From Cyprinodon diabolis (taxonomy: Eukaryota; Chordata; Actinopteri; Cyprinodontiformes; Cyprinodontidae): a stretch of DNA of 64,000 bases. Under the pieces are notes generated by a model. The model saw only the letters and a list, made by a program, of their open reading frames with translations, was not told where the DNA came from and ran no database searches. Positions 12,931 through 22,372 of this stretch are shown piece after piece. The stretch covers positions 17,688,164 through 17,752,163 of the forward strand of contig CM060062.1 in the NCBI GenBank assembly GCA_030533445.1, read 5' to 3'. Made by a program: the position numbers and the translations under genes. The first letter of the stretch is position 1. The number at the start of each line of letters is the position of its first letter.

Positions 12931-12940
12931 ACTACTTAAG
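12931..12940 (+). promoter_or_regulatory. TATA-like box of the LTR promoter
   Basis: ACTACTTAAG lies about 30 bp upstream of 12964, the base where the predicted self-primer GCCGCAGTGTT begins. In Tf1-type self-priming the primer is the first 11 nt of the RNA, so spacing supports transcription starting at or near 12964. This is inference from spacing. Confidence 0.5.
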
Positions 12941-12963
12941 CTGTCTTCAGACCTTGCCTCAAC

Positions 12964-12974
12964 GCCGCAGTGTT
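12964..12974 (+). promoter_or_regulatory. predicted self-primer at RNA 5' end
   Basis: GCCGCAGTGTT is the exact reverse complement of AACACTGCGGC at 13372-13382, which starts two bases past the 5' LTR where a primer binding site is expected. Tf1 of fission yeast primes reverse transcription with the first 11 nt of its own RNA, and related sushi elements have been proposed to do the same. I see no obvious tRNA-complementary site, but could not screen all fish tRNAs. Confidence 0.65.
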
Positions 12975-13287
12975 GTTCCAGTTGGAAACCTGTGCCTCCT
13001 CTGTGAAAGCTCTGAAAGAGCTAACCTGCCGAGCCGACCCTCTAAGCCAAACCTGAAGATTCACAGAGAACCTCCAAGCAGCTCTGGACTAGAGCTGGGA
13101 ATCCCAAAGCCAAGGTCTGTTCAAATTAGACGTGAGACGCTGAAGCAGCTAACGGACTCTGCTGATGAACTCTTCTCCAGAACCAACAGTGACTCTCCCA
13201 AAGCAAACCTCAAGAACCCTCAAGATTCCAGTGAACCTGAACCCAGGCCCCGAACCAGATCCCGTACATTCAGTGTGCTTGTGCATC

Positions 13288-13293
13288 AATAAA
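13288..13293 (+). terminator. LTR polyadenylation signal AATAAA
   Basis: A canonical AATAAA followed about 20 bp later by a GT-rich stretch (CTTGTGTCCGTCAGTGGTGT). The copy in the 3' LTR at 18084-18089 would be the one used for the full-length transcript. Confidence 0.7.
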
Positions 13294-13364
13294 ACTGTTA
13301 AACTTTTATCCTTGTGTCCGTCAGTGGTGTTCTGCATTCTTGGGTCGCTTCCAGTGAACCCATC

Positions 13365-14405
13365 ATGACAGAACACTGCGGCCAAACTCAAGGCCCAGCA
13401 GATCACTTCACCCGTCGACTGGAGGAGCAGGATGCCCAGATTCAGGGACAAACTCAAACGCTCCGTGAGTTATACCGTCTAGTTGACTCTCATAACCAAA
13501 TGCTACAGAGCTGTGCTAATTATCTGAACAGCGCTTATGCTGTACCACAACCATTTCCGGGTCCAGTTCCTCCTCCGAGGTCACCAGCGTTGACGTCATC
13601 AGAGTTCTGTCCTAGTCTCCCTGAGAAATTTTCTGGCAACATGAAAGATTGCAAGGGATTTTTATTTCAATGTCGGTTAATTTTTCAGAACTCCCCTGGC
13701 TGTTTTTCCACGGATCTCAAGAAGATAACTTTCATTCTCTCTCAGTTAACAGGAAGAGCCTTGGAATGGGCTCAGGCAAGATTTGCTGCTGACGACAGTC
13801 TAAACTGCTACTACTCTGACTTCATTTCAGAATTTACCCAGGTTTTCAACCAAGAAACTGACCAAACAATTGATTCGAGAGCTCTTTTCTCTCTTAAACA
13901 GGGAAACTCTTCAGTGGCAGAATTCTCGATTAACTTCCGGGTTAAAGCGGCAGCTTCCGGATGGAACCAAAGTGCCTTGAAAGGAGCCTTTTTTATGGCA
14001 TTAAACGAGCACATTAAAGATGAACTCGCAACCCTCGACGAACCTGCTACCCTCGAAGATTTAATTCGCCTCTCCATCAGATTAGATAATAGAATACGAG
14101 CCAGAAACAGTTCTAGGAAGCAGAGTACACTTTATTCTGCCCCACATAACGTGACTGTTTGTTCTCCCTCTACAGAGCAGCTGCCCGTACAGAGGCCTAA
14201 GCCCCAGTCTCTACCGTTGCCCGTTCAAGCCTCTCATTCGGGCGAAGGAGATTTTGAACCCATGCAGGTGGGACACACCAGGCTCACTCCAGAGGAGAGA
14301 CAAAGGCGTTTGTTAAGCAAACTATGTATCTACTGTGGTGAGAGTGGTCACTTCATTGCTGCCTGCCCGGCTAAATCAAAAGCCAGGGCTCGCCAGAGGA
14401 TCTGA
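13365..14405 (+). CDS. gag: gypsy Gag polyprotein
   Basis: 346 aa, intact. Gag forms the retrotransposon's RNA-packaging particle in the cytoplasm. The ATG at 13365 is chosen because it lies at the LTR/internal boundary and is followed by a plausible N-terminus (MTEHCGQTQG); the open frame runs 17 codons further upstream inside the LTR. A coiled-coil-like N-terminal stretch (LEEQDAQIQGQTQTLRELYR) is followed by a proline-rich linker, then a capsid-like retrotransposon Gag domain (about residues 85-260, with LTGRALEWAQ). The C-terminus has a CCHC zinc knuckle, C321-x2-C324-x4-H329-x4-C334. The layout resembles sushi Gag, the ancestor of mammalian PEG10/RTL1. Gag ends at TGA 14403-14405. The next reading frame overlaps it by about 31 nt in the -1 frame. 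Confidence 0.93.
   Translation: MTEHCGQTQGPADHFTRRLEEQDAQIQGQTQTLRELYRLVDSHNQMLQSCANYLNSAYAVPQPFPGPVPPPRSPALTSSEFCPSLPEKFSGNMKDCKGFLFQCRLIFQNSPGCFSTDLKKITFILSQLTGRALEWAQARFAADDSLNCYYSDFISEFTQVFNQETDQTIDSRALFSLKQGNSSVAEFSINFRVKAAASGWNQSALKGAFFMALNEHIKDELATLDEPATLEDLIRLSIRLDNRIRARNSSRKQSTLYSAPHNVTVCSPSTEQLPVQRPKPQSLPLPVQASHSGEGDFEPMQVGHTRLTPEERQRRLLSKLCIYCGESGHFIAACPAKSKARARQRI
13372..13382 (+). other. predicted primer binding site (self-priming)
   Basis: AACACTGCGGC, one base past the 5' LTR end, is perfectly complementary to 12964-12974. It lies inside the first codons of gag, so the same bases serve coding and priming. Confidence 0.65.
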
Positions 14406-14702
14406 GGAGTCTGGCGGGCCAAATAAACTCTAAGAAATCTCCTCGACTGTTGCTGCCTGCCACACTTTTCTGTGCTAACCAGAGTCTTTCCTTCTCTGCA
14501 TTCATCGACTCAGGCTGTGAATGTAACCTAATCGATTCTAACCTCGTCCAGCAACTCCAGATTGAAACTATTCCTCTGACTCAGCCTCTCAGAGTTTCCG
14601 CTATTGACAGAAGAAGACTCCATCAAGTTACCCATCAGACTCAGCCCCTCGAGCTATTTCTGTCAGGTAACCACCGAGAAACTATCTCATTTTTTGTTTT
14701 TT
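14375..14702 (+). pseudogene. pol: 5' part of pol: aspartic protease, -1 frame
   Basis: This frame opens at 14375, just after a TAA, and overlaps the end of gag by 31 nt in the -1 frame, so Gag-Pol would be made by -1 slippage. A candidate slip point is the AAAA at 14378-14381, not a canonical heptamer. The peptide holds the retropepsin active site D-S-G (FIDSGCECNLID; codons at 14507-14515) that would cleave Gag-Pol. The frame then drifts into nonsense after a run of six T at 14697-14702 and stops at 14755. Protease-reverse transcriptase linker sequence continues in the other frame from 14700. A single extra T therefore disconnects protease from the rest of pol in this copy, unless it is a sequencing error. 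Confidence 0.85.
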
Positions 14703-17609
14703 CCTTCTGCATGTTCCCCGCTGGTGCTCGGCTTCCAATGGTTGGAGAAGCATAATCCGCACATAAACTGGGCCAAACGCCACCTGGAATCATGGTTTAT
14801 CTCATGCCACGAAACATGCCTGCGTTCAGCTGCTCCCTTGGTGGGCTCTCCTAGAGGTGGGGGGGAGATGGACTCTCCTGACCTTTCTTCAGTTCCTCCT
14901 GAGTACCATGATCTCGCCCCTGTCTTCAGTAAGGTCAGTGCGACGTCCCTACCTCCACATAGACCATACGATTGCGCCATTGAACTGTTACCTGGTGCTC
15001 CCTTACCTAGCAGTAGACTGTATAACATCTCCAAGCCCGAACGGGAAACTATGGAGAAGTACATCAACGAATCATTAGCAGCTGGAATAATTCACCCTTC
15101 ATCTTCTCCATTGGGCGCCGGGTTTTTCTTCGTAGGAAAGAAGGATGGTTCCCTGAGACCCTGTATTGACTATCGAGGTTTGAACCAGATCACTATTAAA
15201 AACAAATACCCACTGCCTCTTCTCGCCTCTGCTTTTGAGCCCGTACAGGGTGCTACTGTTTTTTCTAAACTGGATTTAAGAAACGCCTATCATCTCCTTA
15301 GGATCCGTGAAGGCGACGAGTGGAAAACTGCCTTCAAGACACCCTTAGGCCAATTCGAATACCTGGTTATGCCTTTTGGACTAACCAACGCTCCAGCCTG
15401 CTTCCAGGCCCTTGTTAACGATGTTCTCAGAGACTTTCTCAACGTTTTTGTTTTTGTGTACATTGATGACATTCTCATTTACTCCAAGGACCTCGACGAA
15501 CATAAAAGACATGTCCGTCTTGTCTTACAGAGACTGCTGGAGAACAAGCTGTTCGTGAAAGCCGAGAAGTGCGAATTTCATCAACCTTCAGTCACCTTTT
15601 TGGGGTTTGTGCTCGAGGGCGGCCAGGTTAAACCATCTGAGGACAAGATCAAGGCAGTTTTAGACTGGCCTGTTCCCGAAAACCGCAAACAACTTCAAAG
15701 GTTTTTGGGTTTCGCTAACTTCTATCGTCGGTTTATCAGAAACTACAGCCAGACCGCCCTTCCTTTAACTTCTTTGACATCTATCAAACGCAGCTTTCAG
15801 TGGACTCCCGAGGCTCAAGCAGCATTTGATAAATTAAAGTCATTGTTTTCCAGAGCTCCAGTCCTCATGCAACCTGATCCTTCCAAACAATTTATTCTTG
15901 AGGTGGATGCTTCAGATTCCGGTGTTGGAGCAGTCCTTTCCCAGAGACTAGACTCAGATCAGAAAATACACCCCTGTGCTTTCTTCTCCCGTAGGCTTTC
16001 CAGCGCTGAGCAAAATTATGATGTGGGTGACCGAGAACTCCTGGCCATAAAACTGGCACTGGAGGAGTGGAGGCATTGGCTGGAGGGAGCTGAGCACCCG
16101 GTTCTTGTATGGACAGACCACAAGAACCTGGCTTACATCCAGTCTACAAAGCAAGCTAACCCTCGTCAATCTAGGTGGTCAATCTTCTTTTCTCGGTTTA
16201 ACTTAATCATCTCCTACAGACCCGGATCCAAGAACGTGAAGCCCGATTCTCTCTCTCGTCTCTACTCCGTCGATAATCCCGAGACACCTGAACCAATCCT
16301 TCCAGCTTCATGTACAGTTGGAGTGGTCAACTGGGAGATAACTGACCTCATCAACTCAGCCCTGACCACTGAACCCGATCCAGGTAACGGCCCGTCAAAT
16401 CGATCTTATGTTCCATCTTCTGTCAGGTCCCGTCTTATCCAGTGGATGCATGCCGCCAAATTCTCCGCTCATCCTGGAGTCAGCCGAACAGTAGCCCTCA
16501 TCTCCAGACGCTTCTGGTGGCCCACTCTCCACAAGGACGTGAGGGAGTATGTGTTGGCTTGCCCCACATGTGCCCGTAACAAAGCCTCACACCAACCTCC
16601 TTCTGGCCTGCTTCAACCACTTCCTGTTCCCTCGCGTCCCTGGTCCCATATCGCCATCGATTTCGTCACCGGCCTTCCTATCTCTCGAGGTATGTCCACC
16701 ATATTCACCATTGTTGACCGCTTCTCGAAGTCCTGCCATCTTATTCCCCTCAGAAAACTTCCCACGGCCTTCCAGACTGCCCAGCTGCTCATTAAACATG
16801 TGTTTCGGTTACACGGCATTCCCCAAGAGATCCTCTCGGACAGAGGCCTGCAGTTCATCTCCCAGGTCTGGAAGGCATTCTGTTCCGCTCTCGGCTGCAA
16901 ACCCTCTCTCACCTCTGGTTACCACCCCCAATCGAATGGTCAGACGGAACGCATGAATCAGCAATTGGAAACCACCCTTCGCTGCCTTACATCTAACAAC
17001 CCCGTGGATTGGAGCCAATTTCCGCCATGGATCGAATACGCCCATAACTCCCTCAAATCTGCATCCACTGGACAATCCCCATTTCAGGTCAGTCTCGGCT
17101 ATCAACCACCTCTTTTTCCCGCAGACGAGAGAGAGATTTCGGTGCAGTCCGTCAACCACATCCGCCGTTGCCAAAGGATCTGGAGGGAAACCATTGCCAC
17201 TCTCAACCAGTCATCGGAAGCAACCAAGCGCTTCGCCGACGCCCGGAGACGTCCCGCCCCCGAGTATGCCGTAGGTCAGGAGGTATGGCTGTCCACTCGA
17301 GACATCCCCCTCAAGGGGATGTCTCGAGTGTCCCAGATCAAGCCTGTCTCCTCGAGCCCTCTTTGCCCACCGTCCGACTCCCCACCACCCGCCCTGGAGG
17401 TTGATGGACATCCGGCCTTCACGGTTCGTCGCATCGTGGATTCCCGTCGACGAGGTCGCGGATGGCAGTACCTCGTCGACTGGGAGGGCTACAGACCGGA
17501 GGATCGCCAGTGGGTTCCAGGCTCGTACATCCTCGATCCAGCCCTCATCGAGGAGTACGAGCGTTCCTGCCCATCAACCTCTTCCGGACCGCCAAGGGGC
17601 GGTCGTTGA
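14700..17609 (+). CDS. pol: pol: reverse transcriptase, RNase H, integrase, chromodomain
   Basis: About 970 codons open to TGA 17607-17609. It makes cDNA from the element RNA and inserts it in the genome. Order: RT with [19 protein letters not shown] and the catalytic YIDD (about 15459-15470); RNase H beginning [18 protein letters not shown] (about 15890-15945); integrase zinc finger H-H-C-C (HPGVS ... CPTCARNK, about 16450-16585); integrase core D (AIDFVTG, about 16660), D (LSDRG, about 16838), E ([10 protein letters not shown], about 16946), giving D,D(35)E; then a chromodomain ([20 protein letters not shown] ... [10 protein letters not shown], about 17416-17570). Between STRDIPLK and the VSQIKPV segment the usual GPF/Y module is missing and a 16-bp inverted repeat sits there instead. 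The frame joins protease only across the T-run lesion at 14697-14702. Confidence 0.92.
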   Translation, partial: FPSACSPLVLGFQWLEKHNPHINWAKRHLESWFISCHETCLRSAAPLVGSPRGGGEMDSPDLSSVPPEYHDLAPVFSKVSATSLPPHRPYDCAIELLPGAPLPSSRLYNISKPERETMEKYINESLAAGIIHPSSSPLGAGFFFVGKKDGSLRPCIDYRGLNQITIKNKYPLPLLASAFEPVQGATVFSKLDLRNAYHLLRIREGDEWKTAFKTPLGQFEYLVMPFGLTNAPACFQALVNDVLRDFLNVFVFVYIDDILIYSKDLDEHKRHVRLVLQRLLENKLFVKAEKCEFHQPSVTFLGFVLEGGQVKPSEDKIKAVLDWPVPENRKQLQRFLGFANFYRRFIRNYSQTALPLTSLTSIKRSFQWTPEAQAAFDKLKSLFSRAPVLMQPDPSKQFILEVDASDSGVGAVLSQRLDSDQKIHPCAFFSRRLSSAEQNYDVGDRELLAIKLALEEWRHWLEGAEHPVLVWTDHKNLAYIQSTKQANPRQSRWSIFFSRFNLIISYRPGSKNVKPDSLSRLYSVDNPETPEPILPASCTVGVVNWEITDLINSALTTEPDPGNGPSNRSYVPSSVRSRLIQWMHAAKFSAHPGVSRTVALISRRFWWPTLHKDVREYVLACPTCARNKASHQPPSGLLQPLPVPSRPWSHIAIDFVTGLPISRGMSTIFTIVDRFSKSCHLIPLRKLPTAFQTAQLLIKHVFRLHGIPQEILSDRGLQFISQVWKAFCSALGCKPSLTSGYHPQSNGQTERMNQQLETTLRCLTSNNPVDWSQFPPWIEYAHNSLKSASTGQSPFQVSLGYQPPLFPADEREISVQSVNHIRRCQRIWRETIATLNQSSEATKRFADARRRPAPEYAVGQEVWLSTRDIPLKGMSRVSQIKPVSSSPLCPPSDSPPPALEVDGHPAFTVRRIVDSRRRGRGWQYLVDWEGYRPEDRQWVPGSYILDPALIEEYERSCPSTSSGPPRGGR
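17294..17330. repeat. 16-bp perfect inverted repeat at an integrase deletion
   Basis: CACTCGAGACATCCCC (17294-17309) and its exact reverse complement (17315-17330) flank a 5-base loop CTCAA. It encodes part of the sequence [18 protein letters not shown]. It sits exactly where other chromovirus integrases carry the GPF/Y module, so the right arm looks like a templated copy of the left arm made when the module was lost. The reading frame is kept. Confidence 0.9.
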
Positions 17610-17617
17610 GGGGGGGG
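17608..17617 (+). other. polypurine tract
   Basis: GAGGGGGGGG followed by TAC and then the 3' LTR. It is the expected site for plus-strand DNA priming and overlaps the pol stop codon. Confidence 0.85.
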
Positions 17618-17620
17618 TAC

Positions 17621-18166
17621 TGTTGGGAGCTGGAGAAATTCCACCTTTTCTCCAGCAGAGTCCACCGTGGATCCTCTGAGGGAGCCTTCTGCACAGCTGC
17701 AGCTCGTCAAGATCATCAGAGGATCCACTACTTAAGCTGTCTTCAGACCTTGCCTCAACGCCGCAGTGTTGTTCCAGTTGGAAACCTGTGCCTCCTCTGT
17801 GAAAGCTCTGAAAGAGCTAACCTGCCGAGCCGACCCTCTGAGCCAAACCTGAAGATTCACAGAGAACCTCCAAGCAGCTCTGGACTAGAGCTGGGAATCC
17901 CAAAGCCAAGGTCTGTTCAAATTAGACGTGAGACGCTGAAGCAGCTAACGGACTCTGCTGATGAACTCTTCTCCAGAACCAACAGTGACTCTCCCAAAGC
18001 AAACCTCAAGAACCCTCAAGATTCCAGTGAACCTGAACCCAGGCCCCGAACCAGATCCCGTACATTCAGTGTGCTTGTGCATCAATAAAACTGTTAAACT
18101 TTTATCCTTGTGTCCGTCAGTGGTGTTCTGCATTCTTGGGTCGCTTCCAGTGAACCCATCATGACA
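17621..18166 (+). repeat. 3' LTR of the gypsy element
   Basis: 546 bp, starting TGTTGGGAGC and ending CATCATGACA, collinear with the 5' LTR with two substitutions. AATAAA at 18084-18089 is the expected polyadenylation signal. Followed by the target duplication GATTT. Confidence 0.95.
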
Positions 18167-18171
18167 GATTT
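18167..18171. repeat. target site duplication, right (GATTT)
   Basis: Second copy of the 5-bp duplication, directly after the CA end of the 3' LTR. Confidence 0.93.
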
Positions 18172-18177
18172 TTTCCA

Positions 18178-18416
18178 TTGTTTTAATCCAGTGTTTTATT
18201 TTCATTACACCGTAACAAGTACAGAGCAACAAAATTAACTCTCTGCATTTAACCCATCCCATTGGGGAGCAGTGGGCTGTGATGTGTGGTGCCCGGGGAG
18301 CAATGTTGGGTTAAAGGTCTTGCTCACGGACCCAAAGCTGCAGTCCGTGGGACTGGGGCATAAACCCTAGGATTCCAAGCGCAATTCCCTAACCACTAGG
18401 CCACCACTCCCCAAAG
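18178..18416 (-). repeat. tRNA-derived SINE, reverse orientation
   Basis: On the minus strand it starts GTGGTGGCCTAGTGGTTAGG (A-box-like), continues GGGTCCGTGAGCAAGACCTT, CATTGCTCCCCGGGCACCAC and CCCAATGGGATGGGTTAAAT, and ends in a low-complexity AT-rich tail. The same block order occurs in the opposite orientation at 47770-48000, so the two are copies of one family. The B box is degraded here. Confidence 0.75.
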
Positions 18417-18420
18417 AGTG

Positions 18421-20509
18421 GTATCCTAGAGCCAGTGTTAAAGAGCCAGTGTTAGGAGTGCCTGAAAGTCCAAATGACAGATATACAACAACGTCCTGTT
18501 TTTCACTCATACCCTTTACTGTTGAAAAAAAAAAGAATCAAAATAGTCCAAATTTGATCCTAGCTATTGGATTAGTTCAAATTAGTACAATGTAACACAT
18601 AAAAAGAGGCATAAGGAGCCACAGCCAAAACTCAATAACCAATATCTGTTTTATGTTGTACATGCCATTTTGTAGGTTTCATCTCCTATCAAGGTGCACA
18701 ATCAGGTTTTGTACGTTGCCTCTATAAAATCTGCTCTGTAGTTAGGCAACATTGCTTTGATGATTGGATCTGAGTTTTAGTCTTATACTGTAATCGAAGT
18801 TCAGAACATTAGCAAACTGCCAATATCCTCTGTCTTATTCGACTGACTGACATAAAACATAATTTTGGTTTATATCTTTTGTAACTTTGGAATTGGGGCT
18901 GACATCTGTGGGAAACTCCCTTATATGAGTGTGTTGTCCGCCATTTTTAAAATTAAGTGGATTTCTTATAGCCAGCATATTGTGAGTCTAAAAAACGCAC
19001 GATAACTGCTGTATGGATTTAATCATGTAATCTGACCGTTACATTATAAAATGTCTTTTAGAAGATTTATTATGGGGAGACCAGGGAGGTAAAAGTCATG
19101 ATTTTAGTTTTTCCTTTTCATTTAGGATAATTTCCATGCTATTAACATGACATTTTTCTCAGGAGCATGCATCTATAATGAAATGCATTTCCATTTAAGC
19201 CTTACAAGATGAGCTGTCATTTTTAATCTACTCAGCACAAAGTTCACCAACTACATGACCATTATCATGCATCTCACAATGACAATTAAATTCTAGTGGT
19301 CCAAGTTCCATCCAAAAAAAATAAAAAAAATAAAGAGTTAAAGCCTGATACTATGAATTCATTCTAGTCAGTCAATGCATTATATATCTGCAGGCATTTC
19401 TTGAGTGCAGCATCCTAGACGGCAGCAGCATTAAGAATGACAAGGTTCTGACCTTGTCTCAGTAAATACTGTCACTATGAATAATATTTTCTGAGATCTG
19501 ACAATTATACAATGAGAAAATGGCTCCAGAAGCAGAGATACATTCATATAGTGGGAAATTTTTTACCATTGCTTCAGATATGGCCTACATTTAGAAATTA
19601 TTGATATATAAAAGAAAAACTAACAGTTTGAACTTGTTTGAGATAATCAAGCATCTCAACAGTACAGCTGGATTTTTTTTAACAATTGAGTATAAACTTT
19701 GACTCCTTTTTGTTGTAGATAAGAAAGAAAAGAAACGCTTTCTTTGAACCAAATTACCCAATTTTCCCCACATTAGTCACACTTTTGGATGAAACTTAGG
19801 AGACAATGGTTTAATGCTGCTTGTGCGTCTGGTTGTGATTGAAGCAGCACCTTTTTAATTCAAATCAGACTGAGAGGGCAGATGGAACCTGGGTGATGTA
19901 TTATGCATGGATAAAAAAAAAAAACATGCTCTGGTTGGCCATCTGAGGCGGCAGGAGGAGAAAGAGGCAGACTGACCCATTCAGACCCATCCTACAATTA
20001 CTCCCTCTGCATCACCTCCTCCTCAGCATTTTGAGACCGCACCCTCCTCTGTTTGCTTCTATGTGACCCTGGGCATACATCCAGAACTATTGGAGGACAT
20101 ATGATCAAGTCAGCAGTTGCTGCTGAAATATCAATTCAGTCTCCTCTGTTAACTGCATTTACATCAACATAACCAAAAAGGTGTTATTAAAAAAAAAAGC
20201 TAATTAAGAATGACCAGGTAATTTTCTGAAAGGACTATTCTGGGGTTTTTTTGTTTTGTTTTTTTTTTAATAAGGATTTTTCTGTTAAAAAAATCTATTT
20301 AAAAAAAACTTATCAGTTTTTTTACAGAATGTTTTTTTTTCTAAATATTTCTCTATTGTAAATTACTTTAATATTGTCATCAGTGGAATTGTCAAAACTC
20401 TCTTACCTAAACAGCTCTGATGAATATAAAGATTCGTAAAAACAAATTTACAGAAAATTCCTTCAAATAAATAAAGTAGTTTTTACATTGATATTTCTTA
20501 CAGTGTATG
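18421..20509. other. no gene seen
   Basis: AT-rich sequence with short poly-A and poly-T runs (18526-18536, 19315-19332, 20255-20340). No domain, long frame or paired repeat recognised. Confidence 0.55.
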
Positions 20510-20689
20510 TGTCAGGAATCGCGGGCAGATGGACCCAGTATTCAGGAGAGACAGTCAGTAGGAAAGTTCAAAAGATTTATTAAAATAAAAACAAAACAAA
20601 AGAGCCAAGAGCCAAGAGCTGTGGCTTGCAGACACTGCAGGCGGGGGGCGGGGCACCGCTCAAACTCAGACACTCTAGGGGAGGAAACA

Positions 20690-20745
20690 CAGGTAAGTGA
20701 CCACGATAAACTGATATATGATTATCTGGGTTGGTCACTTACCTG
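20690..20745. repeat. 13-bp inverted repeat (hairpin)
   Basis: CAGGTAAGTGACC (20690-20702) and its exact reverse complement GGTCACTTACCTG (20733-20745), 30-base loop. The left arm also reads as a perfect 5' splice site (CAG|GTAAGT), and TTTAACAG just after the right arm reads as a 3' splice site. Confidence 0.85.
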
Positions 20746-20800
20746 GTTTAACAGTCCAGACCACGAGTGTCCCCAGTGCTGCAGTCCCAGAGGTTATGCT

Positions 20801-21748
20801 TAGTGATGTTATGAGATGAGCCGAGGCTTCGAGGCGTGTGTCGAGTAATGGAGGGGGCGTTTCCCCGAAGCGCATGTCGAGGCGTGATTCATTTAGAGGA
20901 GGAGCCAAAATTGATGACGTCCGAGGCCTCGTTACCGTGATACCACGTGACCACTTCGGAAAGTGGTTCAGAAAGCGCAAGAATTTTGAAAGGCATCTAA
21001 ACAGCCTCAGTGTTCAGTCAAGATGTGGGAGTTTGGAGGAGAGATGCTCTCAGCTGGATAGAGTTTGGATAGATTCTAAGAATAGATTGGTTGTTTTTCC
21101 AACCAATCTAGTTGCTAATTTGATTAGAATAAACAATGTAATGATCAAAATTTGAGCAAACCACTGGACAGACTATCTACCTAGGTGGCGTCAGCTGTAA
21201 GAGTCAGGCTCCCACTCTAGATGTTGATGGTTCAAGACCTGTCTTTGACTTTTGAAAATTTCGATTAAACTTAATTATTTTGGCTGATGAGACTAATTTG
21301 CATTGTTTTGCCAGAGTAAAAATATAGATTGGGTAAATTAGGTCGGTGCAGCCAAAAGATTGGTTGAACACAACTTCCAACCTGATTAAAACCAAAAAAC
21401 GTGGAAAAACTATCATGTTTGTGTCTGCTTGAGTTTATTTCACTAAAATGACAGAAAAACGGTGCACCTTAAATTATTGTTCTAAGAAATTTTACACTTA
21501 AAAAAACTTACAAAAGATTTTATTATACACACTCACCATTAATAATTTCAAGGGAACTTAAAAGGGGAAAAAAAGAAAAACAGTTGCAAAAAAAAAAAAA
21601 AAATCACAGATTTTATTACAAACTGTAGTTCTGCACTCCACCAGTAGGTGGTGACATGTTCACATGGAGCCTCATGAACTTTGGGGATCGTTGAAGCAAT
21701 TTGGCCAAACGGTTCAATGCCTCATGATGCTTCATCTCACCATCACTA
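20801..21748. mobile_element. non-autonomous hAT element, 948 bp
   Basis: The ends are TAGTGATG and CATCACTA, with imperfect extension (GAGATG on each side). It is flanked by the perfect 8-bp target duplication GTTATGCT (20793-20800 and 21749-21756), the hAT hallmark. Subterminal GAGGCTTCGAGGCG-type and GAGGCCTC words are typical of fish hAT copies. No transposase domain is recognised; a 105-codon plus frame (20838-21155) matches nothing I know. A tRNA-like stretch with the B-box-like GGTTCAAGACC is near 21185-21240. It inserted into the repeat described at 20510-22372. Confidence 0.85.
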
Positions 21749-22372
21749 GTTATGCTGGAAGCTGATCCTGGTGAGGGATCCAGAACAGACAGGAACAGGC
21801 AGGATCCAGATCAGACAGGAACAGAGACAGGTGGCAGGATCCAGACTTCCAGGCATCCACAGGCTCCCAGGATGGTTCAGAGTCAGACTGAGACCAGGAG
21901 CATGACCAGGTGGTCACGCACAGGAGCAGACATGATCAGGTGAAGACAGGCAGGCTCAGTGGAAGAGGGTAGCCGAGACAGGATGTAGGAACCGGAACTT
22001 GAAGCTGGACTTTAAACTGGTCTCCTCCCTGGAGCCAGGCTTACTTTGATAAAAACTGAACCTCCCCCCATAAAGAGCCAAAAACCCAGAGGACTCCGCG
22101 GGGGAGGAACAGTGGACGATCAGGAGATGAGACAAACACCAAAACCCTCTTTCCACAGGCAGCTAGGATCCAGGACAGGAACCATGACAAAAAACCAAAC
22201 AGACAGACTAACAGAAAGACAAATAATGATCTGGCACTGAATGCTCAGGCTGAACTGAATATAAACCAGAGGAAACAGGTGAGAGGAATAAATTATAATT
22301 GAGGCTGGGAAGGAAGAGGGCAGGTGAGACGAATTACTAATTAGGGGAGAGCAAACAGGCCAGATCATGACA

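Larger units (their letters stand above)
12825..13370 (+). repeat. 5' LTR of the gypsy element
   Basis: 546 bp, beginning TGTTGGGAGC and ending CATCATGACA. Against the 3' LTR it has C versus T in the CCTCCTGCACAG segment and A versus G in CTCTAAGCC, with no length difference. U3 is probably 12825-12963. A perfect 10-bp inverted repeat GGATCCTCTG/CAGAGGATCC (12873-12882 and 12921-12930) sits just before the TATA-like box. AATAAA is at 13288-13293. The gag start codon lies inside the last six bases of the LTR. Confidence 0.95.
12825..18166 (+). mobile_element. Ty3/gypsy chromodomain LTR retrotransposon, young, nearly complete
   Basis: A 5342-bp element with two 546-bp LTRs (12825-13370 and 17621-18166) that differ at only two positions by eye. 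It is flanked by the 5-bp target duplication GATTT (12820-12824 and 18167-18171). The order is LTR, gag, protease, reverse transcriptase, RNase H, integrase, chromodomain, polypurine tract, LTR. The domain order and C-terminal chromodomain place it in the chromovirus branch, and Gag plus a predicted self-priming site fit the fish sushi/Tf1 group. Two lesions are visible: a one-base T gain in pol (14697-14702) and a fold-back deletion near the integrase C-terminus (17294-17330). The LTR similarity says the insertion is recent; the lesions say this copy is unlikely to be autonomous. Confidence 0.95.
20510..22372. mobile_element. dispersed non-coding repeat (TGTCA...TGACA), split by a hAT insertion
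   Basis: The outer parts (20510-20800 and 21749-22372) form one repeat beginning TGTCAGGAATC and ending GATCATGACA. Its right part is rich in CAGGATCCAGA/CAGACAGGAACAGA words, followed by TAAACTGGTCTCCTCCCTGG and CCATAAAGAGCCAAAAACCC. No transposase is seen. A second, diverged copy of the left and general layout lies at 58290-59138. Both share a hairpin whose left arm is CAGGTAAGTGACC (here 20690-20702) and a following TTTAACAGT. No target duplication was found, so class (non-autonomous DNA element or LTR-like) is open. Confidence 0.65.

Noticed and set aside
14687..17411. Many minus-strand frames across the gypsy pol gene
   Set aside because: Antisense shadows of the GC-richer pol coding sequence.
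20838..21155. 105-codon plus frame inside the hAT element as a transposase
   Set aside because: No hAT motif (no BED finger, no catalytic signature, no C-terminal dimerisation pattern).
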